DNA from: Proteiniphilum acetatigenes DSM 18083
GTDB lineage: Bacteria; Bacteroidota; Bacteroidia; Bacteroidales; Dysgonomonadaceae
Length of the DNA: 64,000 nt
Assembly: GCF_000380985.1 (NCBI RefSeq)
Contig: NZ_KB905709.1
Span: forward strand, 1-64,000
Direction: 5' to 3'
In this document: positions 18,406 to 28,265 of the stretch, in pieces
How the letters are laid out: every line of letters starts with the position of its first letter
How positions within the stretch are numbered: position 1 is the stretch's first letter
Position numbers and translations under genes: made by a program
The notes under the pieces: generated by a model
Told to the model about the DNA's origin: nothing
The model's database searches: none
Seen by the model: the letters and a program-made list of their open reading frames with translations, nothing else

Positions 18406-19488
18406 TTATTCTACTTTTGTAATTTCTCCGGCTATGCAAGTATTCATTCTATGCCTGATCTCTTTTTCTGAAAGTCTGTGACCCAATAGAAACATCAATT
18501 TCGTAACCGCACATTCAGGGGTGCTGTCATATCCGCTAATCACACCTATATCAAGTAGCTGTCTTCCCGTTTCGTAGCGCTGCATTTCTACCATACCGGA
18601 AGTACATTGTGTTATATTGACTATGATGATCCCTCTTTCGGTGGCATCTTTCAACTGATTGATAAACCATTCCTTTTGAGGAGCATTTCCCGCACCAAAG
18701 GTTTTCAATACAACGGCTTTAAGTTCAGGAACATGTAGTAATGAAGTGATAATGCTTTCCTGGATGCCGGGAAAAAGAGTTAACATGACAACATTGGGAT
18801 CAAACAGATAATGGGGAAATAAAGGTCGAATTATGCCCGGATATTGAATAAGATTCTGGGCATATTTTATATGTATACCCACACGGGCCAAGGCAGGATA
18901 ATTAAATGAACGGAAGGCATTGAAGTTTTCTACATTTATTTTCGTAGTTCGGTTACCCCGCATCAAGTGGTTCTCGAAGAAAATACAAACTTCGGGCACG
19001 ATAGCGGTTCCATCCGGATTTTTAGCTGCCGCTATTTCAATGGCAGTAATCAAATTCTCTTTAGCATCAGTCCGAAGCATTCCGATTGGAAGTTGAGAGC
19101 CGGTAAGGATGACCGGTTTACTCAAATTCTCAAGCATAAAACTTAAGGCAGATGCCGTATAAGCCATAGTATCCGTACCGTGGAGAATTACAAATCCGTC
19201 ATAATTGTCGTAATTGGTACTGATAATTTCTACCAGACGGGCCCAATGTACCGGCTCCATATCAGAGGAATCGATAGGAGGGGAAAATTGGTATGTAGAA
19301 ATGTGATAATTGAATTTTTTCAGTTCCGGAATGTATTTCAACAGATAGTCAAAATTAAAACTTTCCAGGGCATTGGTCTCCTGGTTTTTTATCATTCCTA
19401 TAGTTCCGCCTGTATATATTATCAAAACAGAAGTGGTTCCCGTTATCATATTGTCTTTTGTCATATAAATCGGAGGTATGGCCACCAA
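18406..19488 (-). CDS. ansA: Type I L-asparaginase
   Basis: Cytoplasmic asparaginase hydrolysing L-asparagine to aspartate and ammonia. The family threonines are visible in IIYTGGTIGMI near the N-terminus and LHGTDTMAYTASAL near residue 105. Other marks are ILTGSQLPIG, DAKENLITAIEIA, and the C-terminal KTFGAGNAP. There is no signal peptide, which favours type I over periplasmic type II. The start is uncertain: ATGs at 19488, 19464 and 19449 are in frame and all precede the conserved core. A minus-strand TATATTTG box near 19564 would serve it. Confidence 0.92.
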   Translation of the reverse strand: MVAIPPIYMTKDNMITGTTSVLIIYTGGTIGMIKNQETNALESFNFDYLLKYIPELKKFNYHISTYQFSPPIDSSDMEPVHWARLVEIISTNYDNYDGFVILHGTDTMAYTASALSFMLENLSKPVILTGSQLPIGMLRTDAKENLITAIEIAAAKNPDGTAIVPEVCIFFENHLMRGNRTTKINVENFNAFRSFNYPALARVGIHIKYAQNLIQYPGIIRPLFPHYLFDPNVVMLTLFPGIQESIITSLLHVPELKAVVLKTFGAGNAPQKEWFINQLKDATERGIIIVNITQCTSGMVEMQRYETGRQLLDIGVISGYDSTPECAVTKLMFLLGHRLSEKEIRHRMNTCIAGEITKVE

Positions 19489-19838
19489 TAACCTTTACTT
19501 CTCAAAAAATACCATTGCTTTTGTCTACGACTACAATATTTGCGGTGGCTGAACGGTTTTCTGCATACAAATATACATGATATAAATGGATTATCACACA
19601 AATTCATAAAAATGAAGAACTGGACCGAAGAGCTGAACTTGCATATAAGGAATTTTTCATACGTTTTTTGCAGAGTAAGATTTTTCAGTTGGTATTGAAC
19701 TACAATAACAATTATTATAGAAGATAGATACACTTGATAATTTGAGCCTTAGAGCCAAATAATTTGAGCCGTAAGGCAAAAAAAGCAAAAGGCATAATTC
19801 ATAATTTTGCATCGTACAAAATTATACGGCTAAATAAA
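19489..19838. other. Divergent intergenic region
   Basis: Gap between ansA (minus) and the acetyltransferase operon (plus). It contains a minus-strand TATATTTG box for ansA, and on the plus strand two TTTGAGCC words (19741 and 19763) and a TAATTTTG box. No further gene is seen. Confidence 0.5.
19741..19809 (+). promoter_or_regulatory. Shared-element promoter of the acetyltransferase operon
   Basis: Two direct TTTGAGCC copies start at 19741 and 19763. The second (TTTGAGCCGTAAGGC) is exactly 39 bases before the -7 box TAATTTTG (19802-19809), the same spacing as at the AraC gene and its shortened paralogue. Confidence 0.6.
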
Positions 19839-20417
19839 ATGGAGAATAATACGATAGATATTTTTGAACGGCTCAAAAACGGTGAATCCATACCGCCTGA
19901 CGATACTCAGGCATATAAGATGCGTGAGGCTTCGTATGCCACTAAAAAAATACTCCTGCAGATGAATAACTCATCAGACCCGATAGAAATCAGGAATTTA
20001 TTGGGCAAGATCACGGATAGTGAGATTGACGAAAGCGTGGCTATTTTTACTCCTTTATATATCAATTACGGAAAGAATACCAAAATCGGAAAAAACGTAT
20101 TCATCAATTTTGACTGCACTTTTCTGGATTTGGGAGGGATTACAATAGAAGATGGCGTACTATTGGCTCCGAAAGTTAATTTGTTATCGGAAGGACATCC
20201 CTCATCGCCGGAAAACAGGCATACGTTGACGGTGGGACATATCCACATAAAAAAGAATGCGTGGATTGGAGCAAATGCTACCATATTACCCGGCATAACA
20301 GTAGGTGAAAATGCCGTTGTAGCAGCGGGAGCAATTGTTTCAAAAGACGTGCCCGATAATGCGATAGTAGGTGGTATTCCCGCAAAAATCATCAAAACAA
20401 TCACAAATGACGAATAA
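19839..20417 (+). CDS. Sugar O-acetyltransferase (left-handed beta-helix)
   Basis: 192-residue acyl-CoA transferase of the maltose/galactoside acetyltransferase type. An N-terminal helical cap (about 1-55, [17 protein letters not shown]) precedes hexapeptide repeats ([49 protein letters not shown]). A histidine sits in the expected active-site loop ([11 protein letters not shown]). The ATG at 19839 is 30 bases after the -7 box. It heads an operon with an alpha/beta hydrolase (stop and next start separated by one base) and two cyclophilin-like proteins. The natural acceptor is unknown. Confidence 0.88.
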   Translation: MENNTIDIFERLKNGESIPPDDTQAYKMREASYATKKILLQMNNSSDPIEIRNLLGKITDSEIDESVAIFTPLYINYGKNTKIGKNVFINFDCTFLDLGGITIEDGVLLAPKVNLLSEGHPSSPENRHTLTVGHIHIKKNAWIGANATILPGITVGENAVVAAGAIVSKDVPDNAIVGGIPAKIIKTITNDE

Positions 20418-20418
20418 A

Positions 20419-21477
20419 ATGAAAAGATTATCAATTCTTGCAGTGGCAGCCCTTATGTTGGTGGGGCAATCCTGCACGCAAAACCAAAGTGTGAACAATC
20501 AGAATGAAGAAGATATGAATAATACAGCACAAACTGAACATTATACTTTTGAGTTGAGTGATAAAGTCACCCGTGAAAAAGTAACTTTCAAAAACCGTTA
20601 TGGAATTACTTTAACAGGCGATTTATACATTCCGAAAGATAGTTCCGGTGAGCCTCTGCCAGCTCTTGCCATTAGCGGGCCTTTCGGTGCGGTAAAAGAG
20701 CAATCTTCGGGACTGTATGCCAATCAAATGGCAGAGCGTGGATTTGCCGTACTTGCTTTCGACCCCTCATATACAGGTGAAAGTGGCGGGGAACCCCGTC
20801 ACGTGGCATCGCCCGATATTAACACCGAAGATTTCAGCGCGGCGGTTGATTATCTTGGAATACAGAATTATGTGGACAGGAACAGGATAGGCATCATCGG
20901 TATCTGCGGATGGGCAGGCTTTGCATTGAATGCCACTGCAGTCGATAAACGTGTGAAAGCCGTTGCAACCACAAGCATGTATGATATGTCGAGAGTGAAT
21001 GCGAAAGGTTATAATGATGCCACAACGTTGGAACAACGTACACAAATATTGGAACAATTAAGCGCACAACGTTGGGTAGATGCAGAGAATGGAGCACCTG
21101 CCGTGGGACCGAAAGGATTAGAGGATTTAACCGATGCGCCACAATTTGTAAAGGAATATGCAGACTATTACAAAACGGAGAGAGGTTTTCACGAACGTTC
21201 CATTAACTCGAACGGCTCATGGACGATTACCAACCCTATATCCTTTATGAATATGCCGATCCTGACATATATAAAAGAAATATCACCAAGACCGGTATTA
21301 CTCATTGCAGGAGAAAATGCCCATTCCCGTTATTTCAGTGAAGATGCCTACAAAGCTGCTGTTGAACCAAAAGAGTTGATGATTATACCCAATGCCGTAC
21401 ACGTGGATTTGTATGACAAGGTGGATATTATTCCTTTTGATAAGCTGGAAACGTTTTTCAAAGAAAACCTTGAATAA
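20419..21477 (+). CDS. Lipoprotein alpha/beta hydrolase
   Basis: 352 residues beginning with a lipoprotein signal (MKRLSILAVAALMLVGQSC, lipidated Cys at 19). A short Asn/Gln-rich linker leads to an alpha/beta hydrolase fold. The nucleophile elbow reads GIIGICGWAGFAL, with Cys where a Ser is usual, as in dienelactone-hydrolase-like relatives; the acid and base would be near GENAHSRYF and NAVHVDLYD. An in-frame ATG at 20407 overlapping the previous gene is an alternative start. Second gene of the shared-element operon. Substrate unknown. Confidence 0.85.
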   Translation: MKRLSILAVAALMLVGQSCTQNQSVNNQNEEDMNNTAQTEHYTFELSDKVTREKVTFKNRYGITLTGDLYIPKDSSGEPLPALAISGPFGAVKEQSSGLYANQMAERGFAVLAFDPSYTGESGGEPRHVASPDINTEDFSAAVDYLGIQNYVDRNRIGIIGICGWAGFALNATAVDKRVKAVATTSMYDMSRVNAKGYNDATTLEQRTQILEQLSAQRWVDAENGAPAVGPKGLEDLTDAPQFVKEYADYYKTERGFHERSINSNGSWTITNPISFMNMPILTYIKEISPRPVLLIAGENAHSRYFSEDAYKAAVEPKELMIIPNAVHVDLYDKVDIIPFDKLETFFKENLE

Positions 21478-21517
21478 GGTTTTCTTTGACGCTCCATCAT
21501 TTTAATAATTGTATAGA

Positions 21518-22108
21518 ATGAAACATTTAAAATATCATATAATTGCTGTTATGGCATTATTTACGGTTGCCATTAGTTTTACAAGTTGCGGTAATGATGA
21601 CGAACCTGTTATAACACGCACCACTCTTACATACAATACGAATGGAGCGACAAGTGGAACAACACCCGCTGCCATTATGCAGGAAACCGGAATGAGCATC
21701 ACACTGAACAGCGGAACAGGATTTAGCCGGGATGGATATACCTTTGCCGGTTGGAACACCAACGCTGACGGTACAGGAACCAATTATGCAGGAGGCAGCA
21801 GCTATACGCTGAATAGCAATGTAACCCTCTTTGCTAGATGGAATACTGCCTCAAGTTCAAATATGACCGAGCATGGCCGTATAGAAAAATTTGCCAGTCT
21901 GCCAAGTACCCCACCGGCCAATCACTCCAATCCCGGTACGATACAAATCGGTGATTTAATGCTATATAGTTCGAGTACGCTGGTGCTTTTTTACACCACG
22001 CACAACACTTCCTACAGTTATACACGAATCGGACGGATTGATAATCCTACCGGATTAGCTGCCGCATTAGGTACAGGAAGTGTAACAGTAACATTTGAAT
22101 TGGACTAA
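21518..22108 (+). CDS. Lipoprotein: InlB-type repeat fused to half a cyclophilin-like domain
   Basis: 196 residues. Signal peptide with lipobox SFTSC (Cys near 24), then one Listeria-Bacteroides InlB B-repeat (YNTNGATSGTTP to YTFAGWNTNADGTG to SNVTLFARWN). The last about 75 residues match only the C-terminal half of the cyclophilin-like protein encoded next door: NHSNPGTIQIGDLMLY versus NSSNPGTIQNGDLMLY. The first beta strands of that fold are missing and replaced by the repeat. Likely surface or periplasmic; ligand unknown. The two genes probably arose by tandem duplication followed by domain replacement. Confidence 0.75.
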   Translation: MKHLKYHIIAVMALFTVAISFTSCGNDDEPVITRTTLTYNTNGATSGTTPAAIMQETGMSITLNSGTGFSRDGYTFAGWNTNADGTGTNYAGGSSYTLNSNVTLFARWNTASSSNMTEHGRIEKFASLPSTPPANHSNPGTIQIGDLMLYSSSTLVLFYTTHNTSYSYTRIGRIDNPTGLAAALGTGSVTVTFELD

Positions 22109-22154
22109 AAAACATAGAAAATGAATAGTATTTGAGCAAATAAAATATTGAGAT

Positions 22155-22637
22155 ATGAAACATCTATTTTTAGTAATGATACTCTTTGCATCAACGTTAT
22201 GCAATGCCGCATCCAGCGACAAGGACAATGATGTTGTGTATTTTGGAAATAATGCGGAAAACAACAAAGGAAAAAACGAAATGGAAACGAATAAAATCAA
22301 AATAACGGTCAATTCACAAACCTTTATGGCCACACTTGCGGACAATAAGTCCGCAAAAGCATTTCAGGAAATACTGCCTTTGACTATCAAAATGGTTGAT
22401 CTGCACAAAAACGAGAAATACTACGATTTGCCTAAAAGTCTGCCGGCCAATTCGTCCAATCCCGGAACGATACAAAACGGGGACTTGATGCTGTACGGCT
22501 CACGTACTTTAGTGCTATTTTACAAGACGTTTTCAACCTCTTACAGTTATACGAGGTTAGGAAAGGTGGATAACCCGGCAGGCCTGGCATCTGCATTAGA
22601 TTCGGGAAATGTTACCGTAACGTTTGAATTGCAATAA
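22155..22637 (+). CDS. Cyclophilin-like fold protein
   Basis: 160-residue secreted protein: signal peptide 1-18 (ending CNAA), an Asn/Lys-rich linker, then a full cyclophilin-like barrel of about 110 residues (KIKITVNSQTFMATLADN, LPANSSNPGTIQNGDLMLYG, SYSYTRLGKVDNPAGLASAL). The family is distinct from true peptidyl-prolyl isomerases and lacks a proven activity; relatives often sit in AraC-controlled operons with hydrolases and reductases. Last gene of the 19.8-kb operon. Confidence 0.82.
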   Translation: MKHLFLVMILFASTLCNAASSDKDNDVVYFGNNAENNKGKNEMETNKIKITVNSQTFMATLADNKSAKAFQEILPLTIKMVDLHKNEKYYDLPKSLPANSSNPGTIQNGDLMLYGSRTLVLFYKTFSTSYSYTRLGKVDNPAGLASALDSGNVTVTFELQ

Positions 22638-23055
22638 ACAAATTGTTCAAAAGTCGGATGAGGCGTTGTATGCCATCATAGCATTGCATCCCGGAAAACA
22701 ATTCAATATTCAGGGTTATCTCAGCAGATTGCCATAGCGTACTACATGCTTCTATTTTTTATCAAGTAGTTTTTCAGATGATGTAAAATAACTCTGAACG
22801 GCAGGTTCGAGTGACGTACCAAGACGTCCACAAAGAAAGGGAGTCTTTTGAAAGGATCCCTTATTTTATAATAAATGCTCTTTCATTGTGTAAAATTTCT
22901 TCAGCCTCTTAAAGGATAATTTTTTTCGTTTCTTTGAACGGTAAAATCATAAAACTGTTACCTTTGAAAACGGAGATTTATCACATTTCAATATGCAATA
23001 ACTTGCGTAAATGTAAAAGAAACAAGGAATAGCAATCACCAAACAAAACAGAATA
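22638..23055. other. Gene-free AT-rich gap
   Basis: 418 bases without a supported gene. A short frame near 22655-22737 translates to DEALYAIIALHPGKQF then IQGYLSRLP and could be the tail of a lost gene, but I cannot name it. G+C falls here and stays low to about 24.7 kb. Confidence 0.4.
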
Positions 23056-23748
23056 ATGTATGACACCGAAACAAAACGAATTTCACGACTGACTGCAATA
23101 CTAACCCAATTGCAGACCAAACGACTTTTGACGGCTACGGAACTTGCCGACAAATTTTCGGTAAGTGTGAGAACAATATACAGGGACATCAGAACATTGG
23201 AACAGGCAGGCGTTCCGATTGTGACCGAAGACGGCAAAGGTTATACACTAATGGAACATTATCGGCTTCCTCCTGTTACGTTTACAGAAAGCGAAGCCAA
23301 CGCCTTGATTACAGCAGAACAATTAGTGCTGAAAAACAAAGATGCTTCATTTATCAAAGCCTATTCAGAAGCCATTGCCAAAATCAAAACCGTATTAAAA
23401 CACAGCGTAAAGGATAAAGCCAATTTACTTGCTGAAAGAGTACAAATTATACAGAACACAAACAACGAAAGAACAAGCAGTAATTTGTCCGCTTTGCAAT
23501 TTGCATTGACCAATTTTCATTTAACGGCAATAACTTACACCAACGAAGCCAACAAGACCACAAACAGAGCCGTTGAACCATTTGCCATATTAAGCACACA
23601 AGAAAACTGGCTTGTGTTAGCGTGGTGTCGTTTACGCAATGAATTTAGATTCTTTCGTCTTGACAGAATAAAAAAATTAGATGTCCTTACGGAAAAATTT
23701 GAGCCACACAAAATGACCTTGCAGGAATATTTTGAAAGGTATTATTGA
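23056..23748 (+). CDS. WYL-domain (YafY-type) transcriptional regulator
   Basis: 230 residues. Residues 5-60 form a DeoR/HTH_11 helix-turn-helix (RLLTATELADKFSVSVRTIY then RDIRTLEQAGVPI). The C-terminal half is a WYL sensor domain (ITYTNEANKTTNRAVEPFAI, WLVLAWCRLRNEFRFFRLDR). This matches the YafY family, where the WYL domain senses a ligand. It is followed by an NmrA-like reductase that it probably controls. Its codon use is AT-rich compared with the flanking core genes, suggesting acquisition. Confidence 0.88.
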   Translation: MYDTETKRISRLTAILTQLQTKRLLTATELADKFSVSVRTIYRDIRTLEQAGVPIVTEDGKGYTLMEHYRLPPVTFTESEANALITAEQLVLKNKDASFIKAYSEAIAKIKTVLKHSVKDKANLLAERVQIIQNTNNERTSSNLSALQFALTNFHLTAITYTNEANKTTNRAVEPFAILSTQENWLVLAWCRLRNEFRFFRLDRIKKLDVLTEKFEPHKMTLQEYFERYY

Positions 23749-23790
23749 TTTTTTGCCTACCCCTGACATACTGTTGTCGTAACCCCATTT

Positions 23791-23798
23791 TAGTTTTG
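23791..23798 (+). promoter_or_regulatory. -7 promoter box of the NmrA-like gene
   Basis: TAGTTTTG fits TAnnTTTG, 28 bases before the ATG at 23826. An upstream TTG (23774-23776) is closer than the usual 19-base gap, so the -33 is uncertain. Confidence 0.4.
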
Positions 23799-23825
23799 CA
23801 GTATCATTCACTAAAAAATAAATAT

Positions 23826-24683
23826 ATGAACATCATTGTAGGAGCAACAGGACAAGTAGGCTCAAATCTTATCAACGAACTAAAAAACAAGGGCTTTCCT
23901 GTAAGGGCAGTAGTGAGAAATCCCGACAAACTTTCGGACAAAACCATTGAAACCCGAACCGCAGATTTGTTTAATTTGGAGCAACTTACAGAAGCGTTTA
24001 ATGGTGGAACGGCTGTTTTTGTTTTGACACCTGAAAATCCAACGTCAAATGACATAATTGAAGACACCAGACAAATTGTTGAGAATTACAAAAAAGCCAT
24101 TCAAGCCACAGGAATTAAAAAAGTGGTGGCTTTATCTTGTGTTGGTTCACATATTGACAGCAATACAGGCAATGTTTTAATGTCGAGAATTTTAGAGCAA
24201 ACATTAGATGATTTGGATATAGAAAAAGTATTTATCAGACCGTCTTATTATTTCAGTAATTGGTTAGGTTATTTGGAAACAGTTGAACAATACGGGGTAT
24301 TGCCAACTTTTTTCCCCGAAGGTTTGAAAATTGAAATGCACTCACCCATTGACCTGGCAAAATTCATTGCCAAAGTAATGACCGACACATCATCGGAAAA
24401 GAAAAGAATTTATGAATTAACAGGACAACAAAAATACAACTCGCTTGATGTGGCAAATACATTTTCAAAATTGTTGAATAAAAACGTAAGTGTTCAATCC
24501 ATACCGCAAGACAAATGGAAAGAAACGCTTATGTCAGTCGGTTTTACTGAAAATACAGCGGCAAATCTTTCGGATATGACAAAAGCCGTTATTGACAACA
24601 AGACTGTTCCTGAACGGCCAAATGACACGATAAAACTTCCTACAACATTAGAAAAATATATTAACGAACAACTGAAGAAATAA
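23826..24683 (+). CDS. NmrA-like NAD(P)-binding reductase
   Basis: 285-residue Rossmann-fold protein of the atypical SDR/NmrA group. GATGQVGSNLI at residues 5-15 is the dinucleotide-binding glycine loop; ALSCVGSHID and FIRPSYYFSNWLG follow in the usual order. It lacks the YxxxK catalytic pair of classical SDRs, so it may be a redox sensor or quinone/NADPH-binding oxidoreductase. The ATG at 23826 begins the conserved core directly. A partner of the WYL regulator upstream and part of the same AT-rich block. Confidence 0.85.
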   Translation: MNIIVGATGQVGSNLINELKNKGFPVRAVVRNPDKLSDKTIETRTADLFNLEQLTEAFNGGTAVFVLTPENPTSNDIIEDTRQIVENYKKAIQATGIKKVVALSCVGSHIDSNTGNVLMSRILEQTLDDLDIEKVFIRPSYYFSNWLGYLETVEQYGVLPTFFPEGLKIEMHSPIDLAKFIAKVMTDTSSEKKRIYELTGQQKYNSLDVANTFSKLLNKNVSVQSIPQDKWKETLMSVGFTENTAANLSDMTKAVIDNKTVPERPNDTIKLPTTLEKYINEQLKK

Positions 24684-24770
24684 CAATGAAATAGAAAAAA
24701 TCAAGAAAGTGTTATCGTCAATCTATCACAAAACTTCTTTTTTATAAATTTGTCGTTTATAAAGGCAGAT

Positions 24771-24923
24771 ATGGCAAAAAACAGAAAACAAGCACACGCC
24801 GTTTACACCATTGGTCATTCTACCCATACCTGGGAAGAATTTTTGGCGATACTTCAATCTTTTGGTATCAAAACATTGAATGCAGGCGATGACAAAGAAG
24901 TGGTACGAGGCAATATGCCTTAG
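24771..24923 (+). pseudogene. DUF488 gene fragment
   Basis: The 50-residue product keeps only the N-terminus of DUF488: VYTIGHSTHTWEEFLAILQS then FGIKTLN. In intact relatives a DVR motif and about 70 or more further residues follow. Here the frame ends in a TAG at 24921 after NAGDDKEVVRGNMP, and the next gene, on the other strand, ends 43 bases later. This is a 3'-truncated remnant at the edge of the AT-rich block. Confidence 0.7.
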
Positions 24924-24965
24924 GGTTTCGGTGGTATAAGAGGACAAATATTATTGACTGAATAT

Positions 24966-26396
24966 TCAATACTTTATATTCTTGAACAGCACCCTGTTTT
25001 CACGTGCTTCGTTGAGCCGTGTTAATATTTTCTCCCGGCTATAATCAGAGAAATCATTGTTCCCGCTACCGGTAATCAAATTGAGCAGGTCTCTTAACTC
25101 CTGATCCGAAAATTGCTCCATAATCTCGTCGAACGGTTCTTTGGAACCAATCTCAAAGCGGATAAAGGCGAGCCTCGATTTTGCAGTCGGGAAATCGGGT
25201 GCAATTTCCAGTAATTCCTGAAGATACCCGGCAGCTTGTTCATATTTCTCCTGTGCCACACTGATATTCGCCAATCTGTCCAACACATCTTCATTGCCTT
25301 CTGAGGCAATGGCAGCTTTCATATACGCTGTTTCGGCTGCAGCAAAATCTCCGTCATGAAAAGCCAGTTCTCCCTCCAGCATAAAATAATCAAGTGTTTC
25401 TCTTTCAGCTTCCGGAATTTGGGCGAAAATCTCTTTCGCACGTTCATAATCATCTTTATTGATGTAAACAAAAGCTCGTTTGGCCATAATACCTTCACTT
25501 CCCAACGCTGCTTCCCTCTTGTCGATAAGATCCATCATCTTATCATACTGCTCCATAGCGCTGTAGGCCTCCAGCAGAGAATCATATATTGCTTCGTCAT
25601 CGGGCGATTTCTGGAGACACTCCTCAAAAAGGGCAATAGCCGCCTGAAGATTATCATTCAGATAAAAAGACAAAGCCTTCATTTTCAATACATTTACATC
25701 ATCCTCATTGATGGTAAGCGCAAAATCAAAAGCATCCACAGCCTTGTCATGCTGCTCATTCATGGAATAGAGCTTGCCTATATTCACCCATCCGTCATAC
25801 GAATAGGGATCAATATCAAGCAGTCGGTTGTTATATTCTATGGCTTTCTCCAGATTTCCCTTCATCTCGTATGCGTAGGCGAGATCAACAATAGCATCGC
25901 TGTTCGAATCATTGATCTTCATGCTCTCTTCGAGAAACGAAATGGCACGGTCGAACTGATCCACATCATTGAACATATATCCCAGTTCAGTAATGAAAAA
26001 ATAGAGATCGTCGATGGGGAGTTCCTGTTTTAGCGTACTATTGATAAGTAGGTCGGCATCACCATGCTTTCCGAGATGCAACAGCGCCTCAATCTTCAAG
26101 AGTGCCAGATCCACCTCGCCATTGTCCGAGATCCACTCCATATAATCGAGTGCATCCTGGTACATCTCCGAATAGACAAGGACCTTTGCCTTCATCAGCA
26201 TCAATTCGGGGCTACCGGGATGCATCTTCAGCCCTTCATTAATGAGCTCTTCCGCTTCCTCGTTATCGCCTTCTGCATTGTAGTACTCAGCAAGCGTGGC
26301 GAACTCGTCGGCATCGAAATATATCTTCCTGCCGAGTGCACGCATGTGTTCGTACTTCTCAATCAATGAATTTATGTCCAGTTCGTTATCTTCCAT
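24966..26396 (-). CDS. Tetratricopeptide repeat protein
   Basis: 476-residue, strongly acidic cytoplasmic protein built almost wholly of TPR units (LAEYYNAEGDNEEAEELINE, LAYAYEMKGNLEKAIEYNNR, YSMNEQHDKAVDAFDFAL, LANISVAQEKYEQAAGYLQE). No signal peptide or other domain is present, so it is a protein-binding scaffold of unknown partner. It is followed on the same strand by nothing and preceded by glnS with a 48-base gap, a pairing that suggests joint transcription. Confidence 0.85.
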   Translation of the reverse strand: MEDNELDINSLIEKYEHMRALGRKIYFDADEFATLAEYYNAEGDNEEAEELINEGLKMHPGSPELMLMKAKVLVYSEMYQDALDYMEWISDNGEVDLALLKIEALLHLGKHGDADLLINSTLKQELPIDDLYFFITELGYMFNDVDQFDRAISFLEESMKINDSNSDAIVDLAYAYEMKGNLEKAIEYNNRLLDIDPYSYDGWVNIGKLYSMNEQHDKAVDAFDFALTINEDDVNVLKMKALSFYLNDNLQAAIALFEECLQKSPDDEAIYDSLLEAYSAMEQYDKMMDLIDKREAALGSEGIMAKRAFVYINKDDYERAKEIFAQIPEAERETLDYFMLEGELAFHDGDFAAAETAYMKAAIASEGNEDVLDRLANISVAQEKYEQAAGYLQELLEIAPDFPTAKSRLAFIRFEIGSKEPFDEIMEQFSDQELRDLLNLITGSGNNDFSDYSREKILTRLNEARENRVLFKNIKY

Positions 26397-26444
26397 TTAA
26401 ATCTCCTGTAGCCGTAGAATGTAGCCGCCTAATAAAACCGGTGA

Positions 26445-28133
26445 TTACTTTTTCCAGGAATCCTTAAGGGCAACCGTACGGTTGAATACTAAAGCATTTT
26501 CCGTAGAGTCGGCATCCACATTGAAATAACCGATCCGTTGAAACTGGAAGCTATCCAGCGATTTTGCCTCTTTCAGGTATTCCTCCACCTTACACCCTTT
26601 TTTCACGATGAGTGAATCGGGATTTAACAATTCCCTGAAATCTTTCTCTTTTTCACCTGCCGGATCCTCTACCATAAAGAGACGGTCATAGAGTCTTACT
26701 TCCGCATCCAGACTGTGAGGTGCAGATACCCAGTGAATGGTTCCTTTTACTTTCCGGTTCGAATCGGGCATACCGCTTTTCGTCATCGGATCATATTCAG
26801 CATATACCTCTGTCACGTTCCCTTCTTCATCCTTCCTGCAACCGGTACATTTCACGATATAGCCATTCTTCAGGCGCACCTCATTACCGGGTGTCAAACG
26901 GAAGTATTTCCTGGGTGCCTCTTCCATGAAATCATCGCGTTCTATCCAAAGTTCACGGCTGAATTTCACTTTTCTGCTGCCCATACTTTCATCTTCCGGA
27001 TTATTGATCGCTTCCATCTCTTCCACTTTCCCTTCGGGATAATTGGTAAGGATCAGTCTGATCGGATCGATGACACCCGAAACGCGGATTGCACGGGCAT
27101 TCAGATCCTCACGCACCGCGTGCTCTAATAGTGACACGTCATTGATGGCGTCGTATTTCGTATAACCTATCTTATCTATGAATTTTCGGATCGCCTCCGG
27201 AGTGTATCCTCTGCGGCGCATACCGGTCAGCGTCGGCATCCGCGGATCATCCCATCCCGAAACCAGTTTTTCCTGTACCAGTTGCAGTAGTTTACGCTTA
27301 CTCATCACCGTGTAGGTGAGATTCAGGCGATTGAATTCGGTCTGCCGCGGACGGTAATCACTGTCGGCCAATTGATCGAGGAACCAGTCGTACAACGGGC
27401 GATGCACTTCGAACTCCAGCGTACAAAGCGAATGTGTCACTCCTTCGAAATAATCGGATTGCCCATGTGCGAAATCGTACATCGGATAAGCCTTCCACTG
27501 TGTACCTGTACGATGGTGGGGAATATGGATCACCCGATAGATAATGGGATCACGGAAATGCATGTTCGATGAAGCCATATCTATTTTGGCTCGCAGCACC
27601 ATCTTCCCTTCGGGGATCTCTCCGCTATTCATCTTTTCAAACAGTTCCAGCGACTCCCCAGTGGGTCGGTCGCGATATGGACTATGCGTTCCCGGTACGG
27701 TGGGCGTTCCCTTTTGTCTGGCAATTTCCTCGGCGGACTGTTCATCCACGTAGGCCTTACCCTCTTTAATCAACTGAATGGCAAAATCCCATAACTGTCC
27801 GAAATAATCGGACGCATAATAGACGTTTTCCCAATGAAACCCCAACCATTTTATATCTTCCATGATGGAATCCACATACTCCACATCTTCTTTCACCGGA
27901 TTGGTGTCATCGAAGCGGAGATTGCAAATACCGCCATATCTTTCCGCGATACCGAAATCAAGGCAGATGGCTTTGGCATGTCCGATATGCAGGTAGCCGT
28001 TGGGTTCAGGCGGGAATCGTGTCTGTACACGTCCACCGTTTTTCCCTTCCTTCAGATCATTTTCCACGATCTGTTCTATAAAATTAAGGCTTTTCCTGTT
28101 CTCTTCAACTGTGGATTTCTCTTTTTCCAACAT
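26445..28133 (-). CDS. glnS: Glutaminyl-tRNA synthetase
   Basis: Class I synthetase charging tRNA-Gln directly. The 562-residue protein has the HIGH motif in [16 protein letters not shown] near residue 50, the family-specific LRFDDTNP, and VMSKRKL as the KMSKS loop. The C-terminal two-barrel anticodon-binding part is complete (about 350-562). Its presence suggests that Gln-tRNA is made directly rather than only through the GatCAB route. Confidence 0.95.
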   Translation of the reverse strand: MLEKEKSTVEENRKSLNFIEQIVENDLKEGKNGGRVQTRFPPEPNGYLHIGHAKAICLDFGIAERYGGICNLRFDDTNPVKEDVEYVDSIMEDIKWLGFHWENVYYASDYFGQLWDFAIQLIKEGKAYVDEQSAEEIARQKGTPTVPGTHSPYRDRPTGESLELFEKMNSGEIPEGKMVLRAKIDMASSNMHFRDPIIYRVIHIPHHRTGTQWKAYPMYDFAHGQSDYFEGVTHSLCTLEFEVHRPLYDWFLDQLADSDYRPRQTEFNRLNLTYTVMSKRKLLQLVQEKLVSGWDDPRMPTLTGMRRRGYTPEAIRKFIDKIGYTKYDAINDVSLLEHAVREDLNARAIRVSGVIDPIRLILTNYPEGKVEEMEAINNPEDESMGSRKVKFSRELWIERDDFMEEAPRKYFRLTPGNEVRLKNGYIVKCTGCRKDEEGNVTEVYAEYDPMTKSGMPDSNRKVKGTIHWVSAPHSLDAEVRLYDRLFMVEDPAGEKEKDFRELLNPDSLIVKKGCKVEEYLKEAKSLDSFQFQRIGYFNVDADSTENALVFNRTVALKDSWKK

Positions 28134-28265
28134 ACGACCGGGTTATTTTCTCTATTAATAATATTCTCTATACTCTTTTCTCAACGCCTCATAGGGTTTT
28201 ATTCATTCAATAATGAATTTATAAACACTTATTATACATCTCGTTTTGGGGACTTATAAACAGGT

